Assembly (NCBI GenBank): GCA_009684525.1 | Contig: WKKR01000002.1 | Span: 124,001 to 188,000 of the forward strand | Length of the DNA stretch: 64,000 nt | Direction: 5' to 3' | Source of the DNA: Geobacter sp. | GTDB taxonomy: Bacteria > Desulfobacterota > Desulfuromonadia > Geobacterales > DSM-12255 | Part shown: in pieces, positions 10,046 through 18,277 of the stretch | Layout: every line of letters begins with the position of its first letter | How positions within the stretch are numbered: position 1 is the stretch's first letter | The notes under the pieces: model-generated | What the model saw: the letters and a program-made list of their open reading frames with translations, nothing else | The model's database searches: none | Told to the model about the DNA's origin: nothing | Position numbers and translations under genes: made by a program

Positions 10046-10094
10046 TCCGCATCTGTAGCGCAGGAAAACCGCTTTGCGCGGACAGAGGCAATGC

Positions 10095-10850
10095 ATGATA
10101 AAGGGTGCCTTCCCCATCTTTCGCCGCGACATGCGGGTCATGCGGCGCAGCATCTTCTCGGAGCTCCTGGCGGTGGTCGCCTATCCGCTGACCCTCTATT
10201 TTGCCTTCGGCATCGGCATGAAGGGGTATATCGGTACGGTCGAAGGGGTCCCCTACCCGGTCTTCATTGCGCCGGGCCTGATCTCCATGACCGCCATCAA
10301 CGCGGCCTTCGACGAGAGCGCCTGGAGCATGTGGTTCCACCGTCGGGTGCAGCGGACCATCGAGGAGTACCGGACCGCGCCGATCACCGTCTATGACATC
10401 GTCATCGGCAAGATCTTCTCCGGGTTCATGCAGGGGGCGATCAAGGGGCTGGCTGTGGCCGCGGTGATCCTTTTGATCACCTCCTTCCGGGTGGAGGCGG
10501 CCAATCTGGCCTCCTACCTCTTCTTCATTGTGCTCGGCTCCATGATCTTCTCCTGCATCGGCACCATCTGCGGCACCATGGTCGACAAGCCGGAGAATAT
10601 CGGCCGGATCCAGGCGGTGGTGATTGTCCCGCTGGTCTTCATGTCCGGCATCTTTTTTCCCCTTTCCTCCTATCCTGCCGGGCTGCTGCCGTTCATCAAG
10701 CTGGTCCCGACCACGGCGATCTTTGCCGGTGCCCGTCAGTCGCTCCTGCAGGGGGGTGTGGATGGTGGCTATGCCGTAAACCTCCTGGTGACGGCGCTGG
10801 TCGCCTTTGTCGCCGCGGTGCAGACCTTCAACCGGAAGATGGCCGAATAG
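10095..10850 (+). CDS. ABC-2 type transporter permease (NodJ/DrrB-like)
   Basis: A 251-residue integral membrane protein with about six transmembrane helices, partner of the upstream ATPase. The HRRVQRTIEEYRTAPI segment after the second helix and the SGIFFPLSSYP and LVPTTAIFAGARQ segments near the end are typical of the ABC-2 family. I use the ATG at 10095, preceded by AGAGG; a TTG at 10074 in frame would add seven residues. The exporter probably drives a lipid, polysaccharide or drug-like molecule out of the cytoplasm, but the sequence does not say which. Confidence 0.88.
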   Translation: MIKGAFPIFRRDMRVMRRSIFSELLAVVAYPLTLYFAFGIGMKGYIGTVEGVPYPVFIAPGLISMTAINAAFDESAWSMWFHRRVQRTIEEYRTAPITVYDIVIGKIFSGFMQGAIKGLAVAAVILLITSFRVEAANLASYLFFIVLGSMIFSCIGTICGTMVDKPENIGRIQAVVIVPLVFMSGIFFPLSSYPAGLLPFIKLVPTTAIFAGARQSLLQGGVDGGYAVNLLVTALVAFVAAVQTFNRKMAE

Positions 10851-10937
10851 CAGATTAATGAGAAACAACGTCAAATGCCTTGAGTTTTGGGATGTTTTCA
10901 TAGTAGGATTTTCTGATATCTGATTCCGGGAGAGTGT

Positions 10938-12017
10938 ATGGCCGAAGAATTCATCCCCAAATGGGTTGCCTGGGAAACCACGCAAAAGTGTAACCTGAAG
11001 TGTGTCCATTGCCGCTGTTCCTCGGACATGACCTCTTCCGAAGGCGACTTCACCACCGAGGAAGGGAAGAAGCTCCTCAAGGAGATCGCCGATTTCTCCA
11101 AGCCGGTAGTGGTCCTCTCGGGCGGTGAGCCGCTTTTGCGGCCCGACATCTTCGAGCTGGCCGAGTACGGCACCTCGCTGGGGCTCCGCATGTGCATGGC
11201 CACCAACGGAGCCCTGGTCAACGACGAGGTCTGCCAGAAAATGAAGAAGGCCGACATCAAGATGGTGTCGTTGTCGCTGGATGGTTCCACCGCAGAGGTG
11301 CATGACGATTTCCGCCAGTGCCCCGGCGCCTTCCAGGGTGTGGTCAATGCCGCCGAACACTTCCGCAACAATGGCATCAAGTTTCTCATCAACTCCTCCT
11401 TCACCAAGCGGAACCAGCATGACATCGCCAATACCTTCAAGGTGGCGAAGGGCCTGGGCGCCACGGCCTGGTACATGTTCATGATCGTGCCGACCGGCCG
11501 CGGCGAGGAGATCATGAACGAGCTGATCTCCAAGGAGGATTACGAGGAGATCCTGGAGTGGCACTACCAGCAGGAGAAGCTGGAGGACGACATCCTGATG
11601 CGCCCCACCTGTGCTCCCCACTACTACCGGATGGTGCCGATGCGGGCCAAAGAGGAGGGGATCCAGTTCGAGCGCCGCTCCCTCACCTTCTCCACCGGCG
11701 GCGGCAAGGGGTGCATCGCGGCCCAGACCATCTGCCTGATCGACTGCTTCGGCAACGTCAAGCCCTGCTCCTATTTCCACCGCACTGCCGGCAACGTGAA
11801 AACCACCCCCTTCCGCGAGATCTGGGAAAATTCGGAGATCTTCAAGGATCTGCGCAACTTCAAGGCCTACAAGGGGAAGTGCGGCGAGTGCGAGTTCATC
11901 AACGTCTGCGGCGGCTGCCGGGCCAGGGCCGATGCGATCCATGGGGATTACATGGCAGAGGAGCCGTTCTGCAACTATGTGCCGATCAGAATGCAAAAAG
12001 CGCAAGGCAAAAACTGA
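10938..12017 (+). CDS. SPASM-domain radical SAM protein, AhbD/NirJ-like
   Basis: A 359-residue radical SAM enzyme. The N-terminal cluster motif CNLKCVHC (CX3CX2C) binds the SAM-cleaving [4Fe-4S] cluster and [12 protein letters not shown] is the following SAM-contact motif. The C-terminal SPASM cysteines include [17 protein letters not shown] and a final Cys about 20 residues on; the GGCRARA stretch is characteristic of the heme and heme d1 enzymes AhbC/AhbD/NirJ. Placement just upstream of hemE supports a tetrapyrrole role, such as decarboxylating propionate side chains. Which reaction it performs cannot be settled here; PqqE- or MftC-like peptide modification is less likely because no small peptide gene is adjacent. 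Start has GGGAGAG upstream. Confidence 0.82.
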   Translation: MAEEFIPKWVAWETTQKCNLKCVHCRCSSDMTSSEGDFTTEEGKKLLKEIADFSKPVVVLSGGEPLLRPDIFELAEYGTSLGLRMCMATNGALVNDEVCQKMKKADIKMVSLSLDGSTAEVHDDFRQCPGAFQGVVNAAEHFRNNGIKFLINSSFTKRNQHDIANTFKVAKGLGATAWYMFMIVPTGRGEEIMNELISKEDYEEILEWHYQQEKLEDDILMRPTCAPHYYRMVPMRAKEEGIQFERRSLTFSTGGGKGCIAAQTICLIDCFGNVKPCSYFHRTAGNVKTTPFREIWENSEIFKDLRNFKAYKGKCGECEFINVCGGCRARADAIHGDYMAEEPFCNYVPIRMQKAQGKN

Positions 12018-12024
12018 AAACCTA

Positions 12025-12121
12025 CCACGGAGACACAGAGACACGGAGAAAACCTTAAAACTTTTGGCTTCAAACCCTTAAAAGGATTTTTGCGGTTTTC
12101 CGTGCCCCCGTGTCTCCGTGG
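12025..12121. repeat. imperfect inverted repeat between radical SAM gene and hemE
   Basis: The left arm at 12025-12053 and the right arm at 12095-12121 are complementary. The outer 12 bp are perfect (CCACGGAGACAC with GTGTCTCCGTGG) and a second block pairs ACGGAGAAAAC with GTTTTCCGT, with a bulge. The 40-bp centre contains a smaller AT-rich dyad (CCTTAAAA region). The left arm has an internal tandem GAGACAC pattern. It looks like a dispersed intergenic repeat rather than a terminator, since no T-run follows either arm. Confidence 0.75.
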
Positions 12122-12153
12122 TGAAGATTTTGAATTTCCAAGGAGGACTATCA

Positions 12154-13176
12154 ATGAATACACGTTTTCTCGATGCCTGCTGGGGCAAGCCGGTGGACCG
12201 GACCCCTGTCTGGCTGATGCGCCAGGCGGGCCGTTACCTTCCGGACTACATGCGGGTCCGCTCCAAATGCACCTTTCTGGAGCTCTGCAAGACCCCTGAG
12301 CTTGCCGCCGAGGTAACCATTCAGCCGGTGGATATCCTGGGGGTCGATGCGGCCATCCTCTTTTCCGACATCCTCACCCCGGTGGAGCCGATGGGGCTCA
12401 AGCTCGACTTCGTGCCGGGGCCGGTCTTCGAAAACCCGGTCCGGACCATGGCGGACGTGGAGCGGCTGCGCATCCCCGATCCCGAGGCGGATGTCCCCTA
12501 TGTCCTGGAGACCCTCAAGATCCTCCGCCGCGAGCTGGCCTCCAAGGTGCCGCTCATCGGTTTCGGCGGCGCCCCCTTTACCCTGGCCTGCTACATGGTC
12601 GAAGGGAAGGGGTCCAAGGACTGGGCAACCATCAAGCGGATGATGTACGAGGCCCCGGAGGTCTACGCCGCCCTGATGGAGAAGGTGACCATGATGGACA
12701 TGGAGTACCTGAACGCCCAGATCAAGGCCGGCGCCCAGGCGATCCAGGTATTCGATACCTGGGGCGGGGTCCTCTCCCCTTCCGATTACGAGAAATATGT
12801 CCTGCCCTACACCACCAAGCTGATCAACGGCCTGAACCGGACCCACACCCCGGTGATCCATTTCGTCAAGGGTGCCGGCACCATGCTCGACATCGTGCAA
12901 CAGGCAGGGGGCGACGTGATGGGGCTCGACTGGCATATCAACCTCGGCAAGGCTCGCGACATCCTCGGCACGGGCATGGCCGTCCAGGGGAACCTGGACC
13001 CGACGGTCCTCTTTGCCCCCAAGAGCGTCATCGAGGCCGAAGTGAAGCGGGTCCTGGCGGAGAACGCCGATCGGCCCGGCCACATCTTCAACCTGGGCCA
13101 CGGCATCCTCCCTACGGTCCCGCCGGAGAACGCCATCCACATGGTCGAGTGCGTGCACCGGCTGTCGCAGAAATAG
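12154..13176 (+). CDS. hemE: uroporphyrinogen decarboxylase
   Basis: Cytoplasmic enzyme that decarboxylates the four acetate side chains of uroporphyrinogen III to give coproporphyrinogen III. The 340-residue product carries the substrate-binding N-terminal motif PVWLMRQAGRYLPDY, the SDILTPVEPMG segment, and GLDWHINL and NLGHGILPTVPPENA near the end, all typical. Start at ATG 12154 is supported by AAGGAGG eight bases upstream. It is followed by a strong terminator and preceded by the radical SAM gene, whereas the earlier tetrapyrrole genes lie in a separate operon near 39-45 kb. Confidence 0.97.
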   Translation: MNTRFLDACWGKPVDRTPVWLMRQAGRYLPDYMRVRSKCTFLELCKTPELAAEVTIQPVDILGVDAAILFSDILTPVEPMGLKLDFVPGPVFENPVRTMADVERLRIPDPEADVPYVLETLKILRRELASKVPLIGFGGAPFTLACYMVEGKGSKDWATIKRMMYEAPEVYAALMEKVTMMDMEYLNAQIKAGAQAIQVFDTWGGVLSPSDYEKYVLPYTTKLINGLNRTHTPVIHFVKGAGTMLDIVQQAGGDVMGLDWHINLGKARDILGTGMAVQGNLDPTVLFAPKSVIEAEVKRVLAENADRPGHIFNLGHGILPTVPPENAIHMVECVHRLSQK

Positions 13177-13184
13177 GGAATGAA

Positions 13185-13216
13185 GCGAAGGGGCGGTCAT
13201 AAGACCGCCCCTTCGC
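13185..13216 (+). terminator. hairpin terminator after hemE
   Basis: A perfect 14-bp stem (GCGAAGGGGCGGTC pairing with GACCGCCCCTTCGC) with a four-base ATAA loop begins 8 bp after the hemE stop. Only a short T-run (ATTTC) follows, but the stem is very stable. Confidence 0.8.
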
Positions 13217-13297
13217 ATTTCATGCGCCGGGCTTCCCCGGCCAGGCTTCTGTCAACCGGTTCCGGCGCTGTTGCATGGCTGCACCGCAGGAGGGGGC

Positions 13298-13711
13298 ATG
13301 CCCGCTATCCCGCACTTTCCGCTCAAGATCTTCTTTGACGGCGCCTGTTCTGTCTGCGCTGGGGAGATGGCGCACTACCGCGATCGCGACCGCGCGGGGA
13401 AGCTGGAATTTATCGATATCAGCATCCCTTCCTTCGATCCCCTTCCCCATGGAATCCCGTTGCAGGCCTTTATGGCCGAACTCCATGCCATAGACAGCCA
13501 TGGCGCCGTCTACCGTGGCGTCGAGGCGTTCTGGGCCATCTGGCAGGCCTTTCCCGCCTCGACCCTGCTTGGGGTCGCCGGGCGGCTCATCACCCATCCT
13601 CTGCTGAATCCCCTTGCCCGTGCCGCCTACCGGACATTTGCCCGGTTGCGGCGATATTTCCCGAGACGTTCACCTGACTGCACCAACGAAAGCTGCAGGC
13701 TCCACCGCTGA
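13298..13711 (+). CDS. DCC-family thiol-disulfide oxidoreductase (DUF393)
   Basis: A 137-residue protein with the N-terminal motif IFFDGACSVCAGEM, where the DGxCxxC pattern defines the DCC family of thioredoxin-fold proteins. The two cysteines are presumably redox-active. The C-terminal part (LARLRRYFPRRSPDC) is basic. No clear signal peptide. Start at ATG 13298 is chosen because AGGAGGGGG lies directly upstream; an in-frame TTG at 13271 has no such site. Physiological partner unknown. Confidence 0.85.
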   Translation: MPAIPHFPLKIFFDGACSVCAGEMAHYRDRDRAGKLEFIDISIPSFDPLPHGIPLQAFMAELHAIDSHGAVYRGVEAFWAIWQAFPASTLLGVAGRLITHPLLNPLARAAYRTFARLRRYFPRRSPDCTNESCRLHR

Positions 13712-13940
13712 TCCTGCCCCATTCCGGGTTTGTCGGTCACGGCGGCAATACGGGTTGTGTGAGTACGCAATAACCGGAATTTTGATAGTAAGCGAACATC
13801 CTTATCGAAATGCTGTCTTGACGATGGGGGGGTGGAGGGATAGAGTTTCCACAGATGGAAGGATTCCCGTGGCGGGTGGAGCCTGTACGCCCGAATTGAA
13901 TGAATGGATACGGATATTCCGATCAGGGGAGGTTCTCGGC

Positions 13941-14987
13941 ATGCGCAGAGTGGCGATGAAGGCCGGTTGGTTGTTTCTTGCAGCACTGTTACTGTTGTCC
14001 GTTTCCGGATGCGGCGGTTCCGGTACCTCCGCTCCACCGCCCGCAGCATTTACCATAACCCTTGCCACCAACGACCTGGTCTACAACCCTTTTGACGGCT
14101 ACATCTACGCCTCGGTGCCGAGCCGCGAAGGGGTGAACGGCAACTCGGTGGCGTTGATCAATCCGGTGAGCGGTGCGGTGGGCCCGTATATCTTTGTCGG
14201 CAGCGAACCGGGCAAACTCGCCCTTTCAGACGATGGCAGCTACCTCTACGTCGCCCTGGACGGTTCTGCCGAAGTGGCACGCCTCGATCTCCTGCCGGCA
14301 ACGCCGGTTGCGGATATCCGATTCTCCCTAGGGAGCGATCCGACCTTTGGCCCCTACTACGTGGACGACATGGCCGTGCTCCCCAGCAATCCCCGGTCAG
14401 TTGCGGTTTCGCGCAAGGTCCTCGGCGTCAGCCCTCGTCATGCCGGAGTGGCGGTTTACGATGACGGGGCTATCAGGACGACGGTAACGCCGGGAGCCAC
14501 GGGAAGCAACGTCATTACCTTTGCCGGCAGTCCAACGACACTTTACGGGTACAACAACGAAACCAGTCTGTTCGGCTTCTACCGGATGGCGATCGATGCC
14601 TCGGGGGTCACCGTGACCGACGTGACTCAGAGCCTCATCTCGGGCTATAATGTCGACATCACCAGCGACGGCACCTTCATCTACGCCACCAGCGGCCAGG
14701 TCATCGATCCCCGTCCCGCCACACCATCCCTGGTGGCAACCATCCCCGGCATGGGGGCAACGACCCTGGTGGCTCCCGATCCGGTGGGGCGGATCATCTT
14801 TTACCTGACCGGGACGATCCCGACCATTTATTCCTACGACCTGGACACCTATGTGCTGCTGGGGAGCTCCGATATCCTCGGGATCTCCGGTGTCACGTCG
14901 AGCCTGATCGACCTGGGTATCGGCCTGGCGTTCCGGACCGACACCGACCAGGTGGTGGTCCTCCCCAATGCTGTATTACCCTATTAA
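13941..14987 (+). CDS. predicted lipoprotein with beta-propeller-like repeats
   Basis: A 348-residue exported protein. The N-terminus has basic residues, a hydrophobic stretch (WLFLAALLLLSV) and a lipobox SVSGC, giving lipid attachment at the cysteine followed by a GGSG linker. The rest has repeats of the pattern 'LALSDDGSYLYVALDGSAEVARLDL', shortened here as LSDDGSYLYVALDG, consistent with a YVTN/WD-like beta-propeller. Start ATG 13941 has GGGGAGG about 7 bases upstream. It stands alone between two terminators. Function unknown; a surface or periplasmic binding role is inferred only from the fold. Confidence 0.75.
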   Translation: MRRVAMKAGWLFLAALLLLSVSGCGGSGTSAPPPAAFTITLATNDLVYNPFDGYIYASVPSREGVNGNSVALINPVSGAVGPYIFVGSEPGKLALSDDGSYLYVALDGSAEVARLDLLPATPVADIRFSLGSDPTFGPYYVDDMAVLPSNPRSVAVSRKVLGVSPRHAGVAVYDDGAIRTTVTPGATGSNVITFAGSPTTLYGYNNETSLFGFYRMAIDASGVTVTDVTQSLISGYNVDITSDGTFIYATSGQVIDPRPATPSLVATIPGMGATTLVAPDPVGRIIFYLTGTIPTIYSYDLDTYVLLGSSDILGISGVTSSLIDLGIGLAFRTDTDQVVVLPNAVLPY

Positions 14988-15020
14988 TATCGATACGTGA
15001 GCAGGCGGATGAAGGTGCGG

Positions 15021-15055
15021 ACGAGCGGGGGTGACCCCGCTCGTTTCGTTTCTCG
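15021..15055. terminator. bidirectional hairpin between lipoprotein and aldehyde dehydrogenase genes
   Basis: A perfect 10-bp stem (ACGAGCGGGG with CCCCGCTCGT) closes a GTGA loop and is followed by TTCGTTTCTC on the plus strand. It lies between the convergent genes ending at 14987 and 15063, so it probably terminates at least the plus-strand gene. Confidence 0.75.
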
Positions 15056-15062
15056 GCTGCGG

Positions 15063-16688
15063 CTAGAGGATGAAGTCGTTGGAGAGGAAGGTGGAGCGCC
15101 GTTCGCGGATGATCTCCCGGATGATCTCCTTGTTGGCCATGTTTTCCTTGGCCGCCACCAGGGTTCTGATGGAAAAGGAGCGGAGGGCGTCCGAGACGGA
15201 GAGGGTTCCCACGGCAGAGTTCTTCCGGCCGGTGAAGGGAAAAATGTCGGGACCGCGCTGGCACTGGCTGTTGAGGTTGACCCGGCAGACCTGGTTGACC
15301 AGGGGGTCGATGAGGCTGGCAAGGAGTTCGGGATCGCGGCCGAAGATGCTCACTTGCTGGCCGTAATCTGCTGCGGTTATATAGTCGACCGGTTCGGACA
15401 GGTTGTCGAAGGGGACGACCGGGATCACCGGGCCGAACTGCTCCTCGCGATAGAGCCGCATCCGTTCGTTTACCGGGTAGACCAGGGCAGGAGCGAAAAA
15501 GGTGGCGATGGTGGTTCCGCCCCCCTCGTTGATGACCCGTGCGCCGAGGCTGCATGCATCTTCCACCAGCCCGGCCAGGTAGGCCGGCTTTCCCTCTTCG
15601 GGCAGCGGCGTGATGGTGACTCCCGGCGCCCAGGGCATACCGCAGCCGAGCGGCGCGAGGGCATTGGCGAATTTGGCGATAAAGGCATCGACCACCTGCC
15701 GGTGGACAAAGATGATTTTGAGCGCTGTGCACCGCTGGCCATTGAAAGAGAGGCTCCCCACCAGGCATTCCTCCACGGCCTGATCCAGGTTTGCGTCGGC
15801 GAGGACGATGGCCGGGTTCTTCGCCTCCAGGCCGAGTACCAGCCGGAGGCGGTGGGGCTGCGGATGGGCTTTCTGCAGGAGGTTGGCAGCCTTGCTGGTG
15901 CCGATGAAGGCGAAGACATCCACCTCTCCCGTCCCCATCAGGGCGGGAGTTACGATCCTGCCGGCGCCATAGACCGTGTTGACTACACCTGGGGGGAATG
16001 ACTTGTGAAAGGCTTCCAGAAGCGGCTGGAACAGCATGACCCCATGCCGCGGAGGTTTCAGGATGGTGGTGTTTCCCATGATCAGGGCTGGAATCAGCGT
16101 GGTGAAGGTCTCATTCAGCGGATAGTTGTAGGGACCCATGCAAAGGGCCACGCCGAGAGGGGCGCGGCGGATCTGGCCAATGATGCCGTCGGCGATGGTG
16201 AACCGCGAAGAGGCCCTGTCCAGGTCCTTGAGCGCATCGATGGTGTCGGCGATATAGGCGACGGTCCGGTCGAACTCCTTTTCAGCGTCGCGCAGCGTCT
16301 TGCCGATTTCCCACATGAGGAGCCTGACCACCTCGGAACGCCGCTCCTGCATGTTCAGGGCAAAACGCTGGATATGCTCGATCCGGTCGGCAACGGCCAT
16401 GGTCGGCCATGTACCGCGCCCGTGATCGTAAGCCTTCACGGCAGCGTCAAGGACCTGGCGAGCGGCATCCTCCGTCATGAGGGGGAAGGAGCCGATGGTC
16501 TGTTGTTCGAGACCCTGGGGGGTCCTGATGCAGAGCGGGGAACGGACCTCCTGAACCGGGCCGTCCCAGAGCAGCATCTCTCCTCCTGACAGGTATTCCC
16601 GCTGCCGGATCGGCTCGGAGAACCGAAATCGCGGCGGGATATCCTCCAGTGAAGGGAAGATGCCATCCATCCGTTCCATTGTGGCCAT
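15063..16688 (-). CDS. aldehyde dehydrogenase, GapN-like
   Basis: A 541-residue member of the NAD(P)-dependent aldehyde dehydrogenase superfamily. The catalytic Cys is in SFNGQRCTALK, the general-base Glu in GLEAKNPAIV, and the cofactor region contains MGPYNYPLNET and FIGTSKAANL. The closest functional class I can suggest is the non-phosphorylating NADP-dependent glyceraldehyde-3-phosphate dehydrogenase (GapN), because of its NxNSQCQRGPD and FPFTGRKNSAVG segments; this is not certain and substrate could differ. Start at 16688 is supported by GGAGG five bases upstream. Monocistronic by position. Confidence 0.88.
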   Translation of the reverse strand: MATMERMDGIFPSLEDIPPRFRFSEPIRQREYLSGGEMLLWDGPVQEVRSPLCIRTPQGLEQQTIGSFPLMTEDAARQVLDAAVKAYDHGRGTWPTMAVADRIEHIQRFALNMQERRSEVVRLLMWEIGKTLRDAEKEFDRTVAYIADTIDALKDLDRASSRFTIADGIIGQIRRAPLGVALCMGPYNYPLNETFTTLIPALIMGNTTILKPPRHGVMLFQPLLEAFHKSFPPGVVNTVYGAGRIVTPALMGTGEVDVFAFIGTSKAANLLQKAHPQPHRLRLVLGLEAKNPAIVLADANLDQAVEECLVGSLSFNGQRCTALKIIFVHRQVVDAFIAKFANALAPLGCGMPWAPGVTITPLPEEGKPAYLAGLVEDACSLGARVINEGGGTTIATFFAPALVYPVNERMRLYREEQFGPVIPVVPFDNLSEPVDYITAADYGQQVSIFGRDPELLASLIDPLVNQVCRVNLNSQCQRGPDIFPFTGRKNSAVGTLSVSDALRSFSIRTLVAAKENMANKEIIREIIRERRSTFLSNDFIL

Positions 16689-16821
16689 GGTAACCTCCAG
16701 GTCTGATGTTGCCCGGTCCGGGCATTTCATTGACCCATTCTAACACAAAAACGGGATTTGGCATCTCCGGCAGGAGATGCGGGCTGGGTTTCGTGCTGGC
16801 GCTTCGACCGTGGAAGAGGGG

Positions 16822-17025
16822 TCAATAGTGCGGGGGCGGCTCCTCATCTTCGGGGCTTCGCACCATGGAGGGGCTGACGATCATGAGCTGTTCCCGCAGC
16901 TGGCGCACCTCGGTCTGAAGCTGTTCCAGTTTCAGTTCCTGACGGAACATGGCATCGCTCAGCTCCTGGATGGTACGCTCCTGGTGGGTATAGCGGATCT
17001 CAAGATCGGTGAGGCGTTCTTCCAT
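16822..17025 (-). CDS. slyX: SlyX family protein
   Basis: A 67-residue coiled-coil protein beginning MEERLTDLEIRYTHQERTI and ending PPPHY, the hallmark pattern of SlyX. Its molecular role is not established in any organism I can cite. Its 5' end overlaps the 3' end of the Smr-domain gene by 26 bp in another frame, so the two are probably translated from one mRNA. Confidence 0.85.
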   Translation of the reverse strand: MEERLTDLEIRYTHQERTIQELSDAMFRQELKLEQLQTEVRQLREQLMIVSPSMVRSPEDEEPPPHY

Positions 17026-17347
17026 CGTCGGGTCCTTCCTTCGGTGATATGTCTGTTCCAGGGGGGGCCAGGTCGACTATGGTGGCACCCCAGCTGCCGC
17101 TGGTCTCGTCGCCGAGCCGATAGCCCCTGACAAAGGGAAGCCGGTCCAGTTGCGCCGCCACGGTCCGCCGCAGGGTCCCGGTCCCTTTGCCGTGAATGAT
17201 CCGGACCTGCAGGATCTTTCGTTGGCGGCACTCCTCAAGATAGGCAGGCAGAAGCTGGCCGATCTCGCGTGGGAGAAAGGTGTGGAGATCGAGAACCCCG
17301 TCTATGGGGAGATCGATGGGCTCCTGTTCGCTTTCCGTGTTGTCCAT
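17000..17347 (-). CDS. Smr-domain protein
   Basis: A 115-residue protein consisting of a short acidic N-terminus and one Smr (small MutS-related) domain. The diagnostic LDLHTFLP motif is at about 20-28 and IIHGKGTGTLR at about 51-61. Stand-alone Smr proteins act as nucleases or nucleic-acid-binding proteins. It overlaps slyX by 26 bp at its 3' end. The final ten residues lie beyond the usual Smr fold. Confidence 0.85.
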   Translation of the reverse strand: MDNTESEQEPIDLPIDGVLDLHTFLPREIGQLLPAYLEECRQRKILQVRIIHGKGTGTLRRTVAAQLDRLPFVRGYRLGDETSGSWGATIVDLAPPGTDISPKEGPDDGRTPHRS

Positions 17348-17454
17348 GGCCTTCCTGTGCGTCGTGGATTGCAGATCTCAAGTATAGCAGGAGTCTCCGG
17401 GGGGACAATCCTGCCGTGATCGAACGGAAACCGTTCATGCTCCGAGGGAGGGGA

Positions 17455-17484
17455 AACAAAAAGCGGCCACGCTGGTGACCGCTT
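17455..17484 (-). terminator. terminator of the ferritin-like gene
   Basis: Read on the minus strand, AAGCGGTCAC pairs with GTGGCCGCTT (one G-T pair) around a four-base loop, followed by TTTTTG. It lies about 45 bp after the stop of the minus-strand ferritin-like gene. Confidence 0.8.
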
Positions 17485-17530
17485 ACCGTAGAAGATTCAT
17501 CTCCCCCACCCTTTCTTTCGTCCGCGCACC

Positions 17531-18025
17531 TCACAGGGGGTGCAGATTGCTGAATTCGCCCCATTCCAGATAGGTATGCGGCGTTTCGATGAATTCGTAG
17601 ATCCCCTCGATGATTTCCAGATGTTTCTTTTCGTCATCGGCGATCTTTGAGAGAAGAACACGGGCTTCATCCTTCAGCTCGGCAGCAGCCATGCCCTCCA
17701 GCAGCTTGATATTCTCTTCTTCGGCCTTGACGATGTGCCAGAATCCGTCAGGGTCGTCCTTCAGTTCGTGCAGAACGTCACTGCTCTCCAGCAGTTTCCT
17801 GAAGCCGCTTTTGACTTGCCAGGCACGTTCCACCAGGCTCGACTCGGCATCGTTCGGATCGATTTCCCTTTTCATGGCTTCCAGGGTCCCGATATGTTCC
17901 TGTTCCGCACTGGCAAGAAGTCCATAGATCCTCTTCAGTTCGTTATTGGTCGTTTCATGGCCTAGCCGTTGGAACAGCTGGTTCCCCTCTGCTTCTATCC
18001 TGATGGCATAATCGAAGATGTTCAT
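17531..18025 (-). CDS. ferritin-like / rubrerythrin-type di-iron protein
   Basis: A 164-residue four-helix-bundle protein. Metal-ligand-like motifs are spread as in rubrerythrins: EAEGNQLF, SAEQEHIG, KAEEENIKLLE and DDEKKHLEII give the E...ExxH pattern twice. There is no C-terminal rubredoxin domain with CxxC pairs, so it is not a complete classical rubrerythrin. A role in peroxide handling or iron storage is likely from the family. Start at ATG 18025 is set by AGGAGG eight bases upstream; an in-frame GTG at 18034 overlaps that site. A TATAAT box lies about 27 bp upstream. Confidence 0.85.
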   Translation of the reverse strand: MNIFDYAIRIEAEGNQLFQRLGHETTNNELKRIYGLLASAEQEHIGTLEAMKREIDPNDAESSLVERAWQVKSGFRKLLESSDVLHELKDDPDGFWHIVKAEEENIKLLEGMAAAELKDEARVLLSKIADDEKKHLEIIEGIYEFIETPHTYLEWGEFSNLHPL

Positions 18026-18051
18026 ATATTCCACCTCCTCTCCATGGAGTA

Positions 18052-18057
18052 ATTATA
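18052..18057 (-). promoter_or_regulatory. candidate -10 box for the ferritin-like gene
   Basis: The minus strand reads TATAAT here, about 27 bp before the start codon and just before the AGGAGG site. No good -35 hexamer is visible at 16-18 bp, so an activator may be needed. Confidence 0.4.
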
Positions 18058-18277
18058 GCACGGAACAATGACGTGGCAGGTAAACATACTCGATAGGTCG
18101 GGTGCTATTGCCATGAGCTGTGAGGGATCGATGAAAATAAAATGAGCGCACGGTAATAAAAGTAGTTCCCTCCAAGTTGATTTCGGTGCATCATGAACTA
18201 TGATTTCATAAAGGATATTGCCAAAGTACGTCGAATGAGTCCGGGCAGGTACTCGCCTTCAAGGGGTGTGGAGCGTC

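Noticed and set aside
10011-12044. A 677-codon open frame on the minus strand
   Set aside because: It lies antisense to the ABC permease and radical SAM genes, both with clear family motifs. The composition (many His, Asp, Gly, Arg) is typical of a shadow frame in GC-rich DNA.
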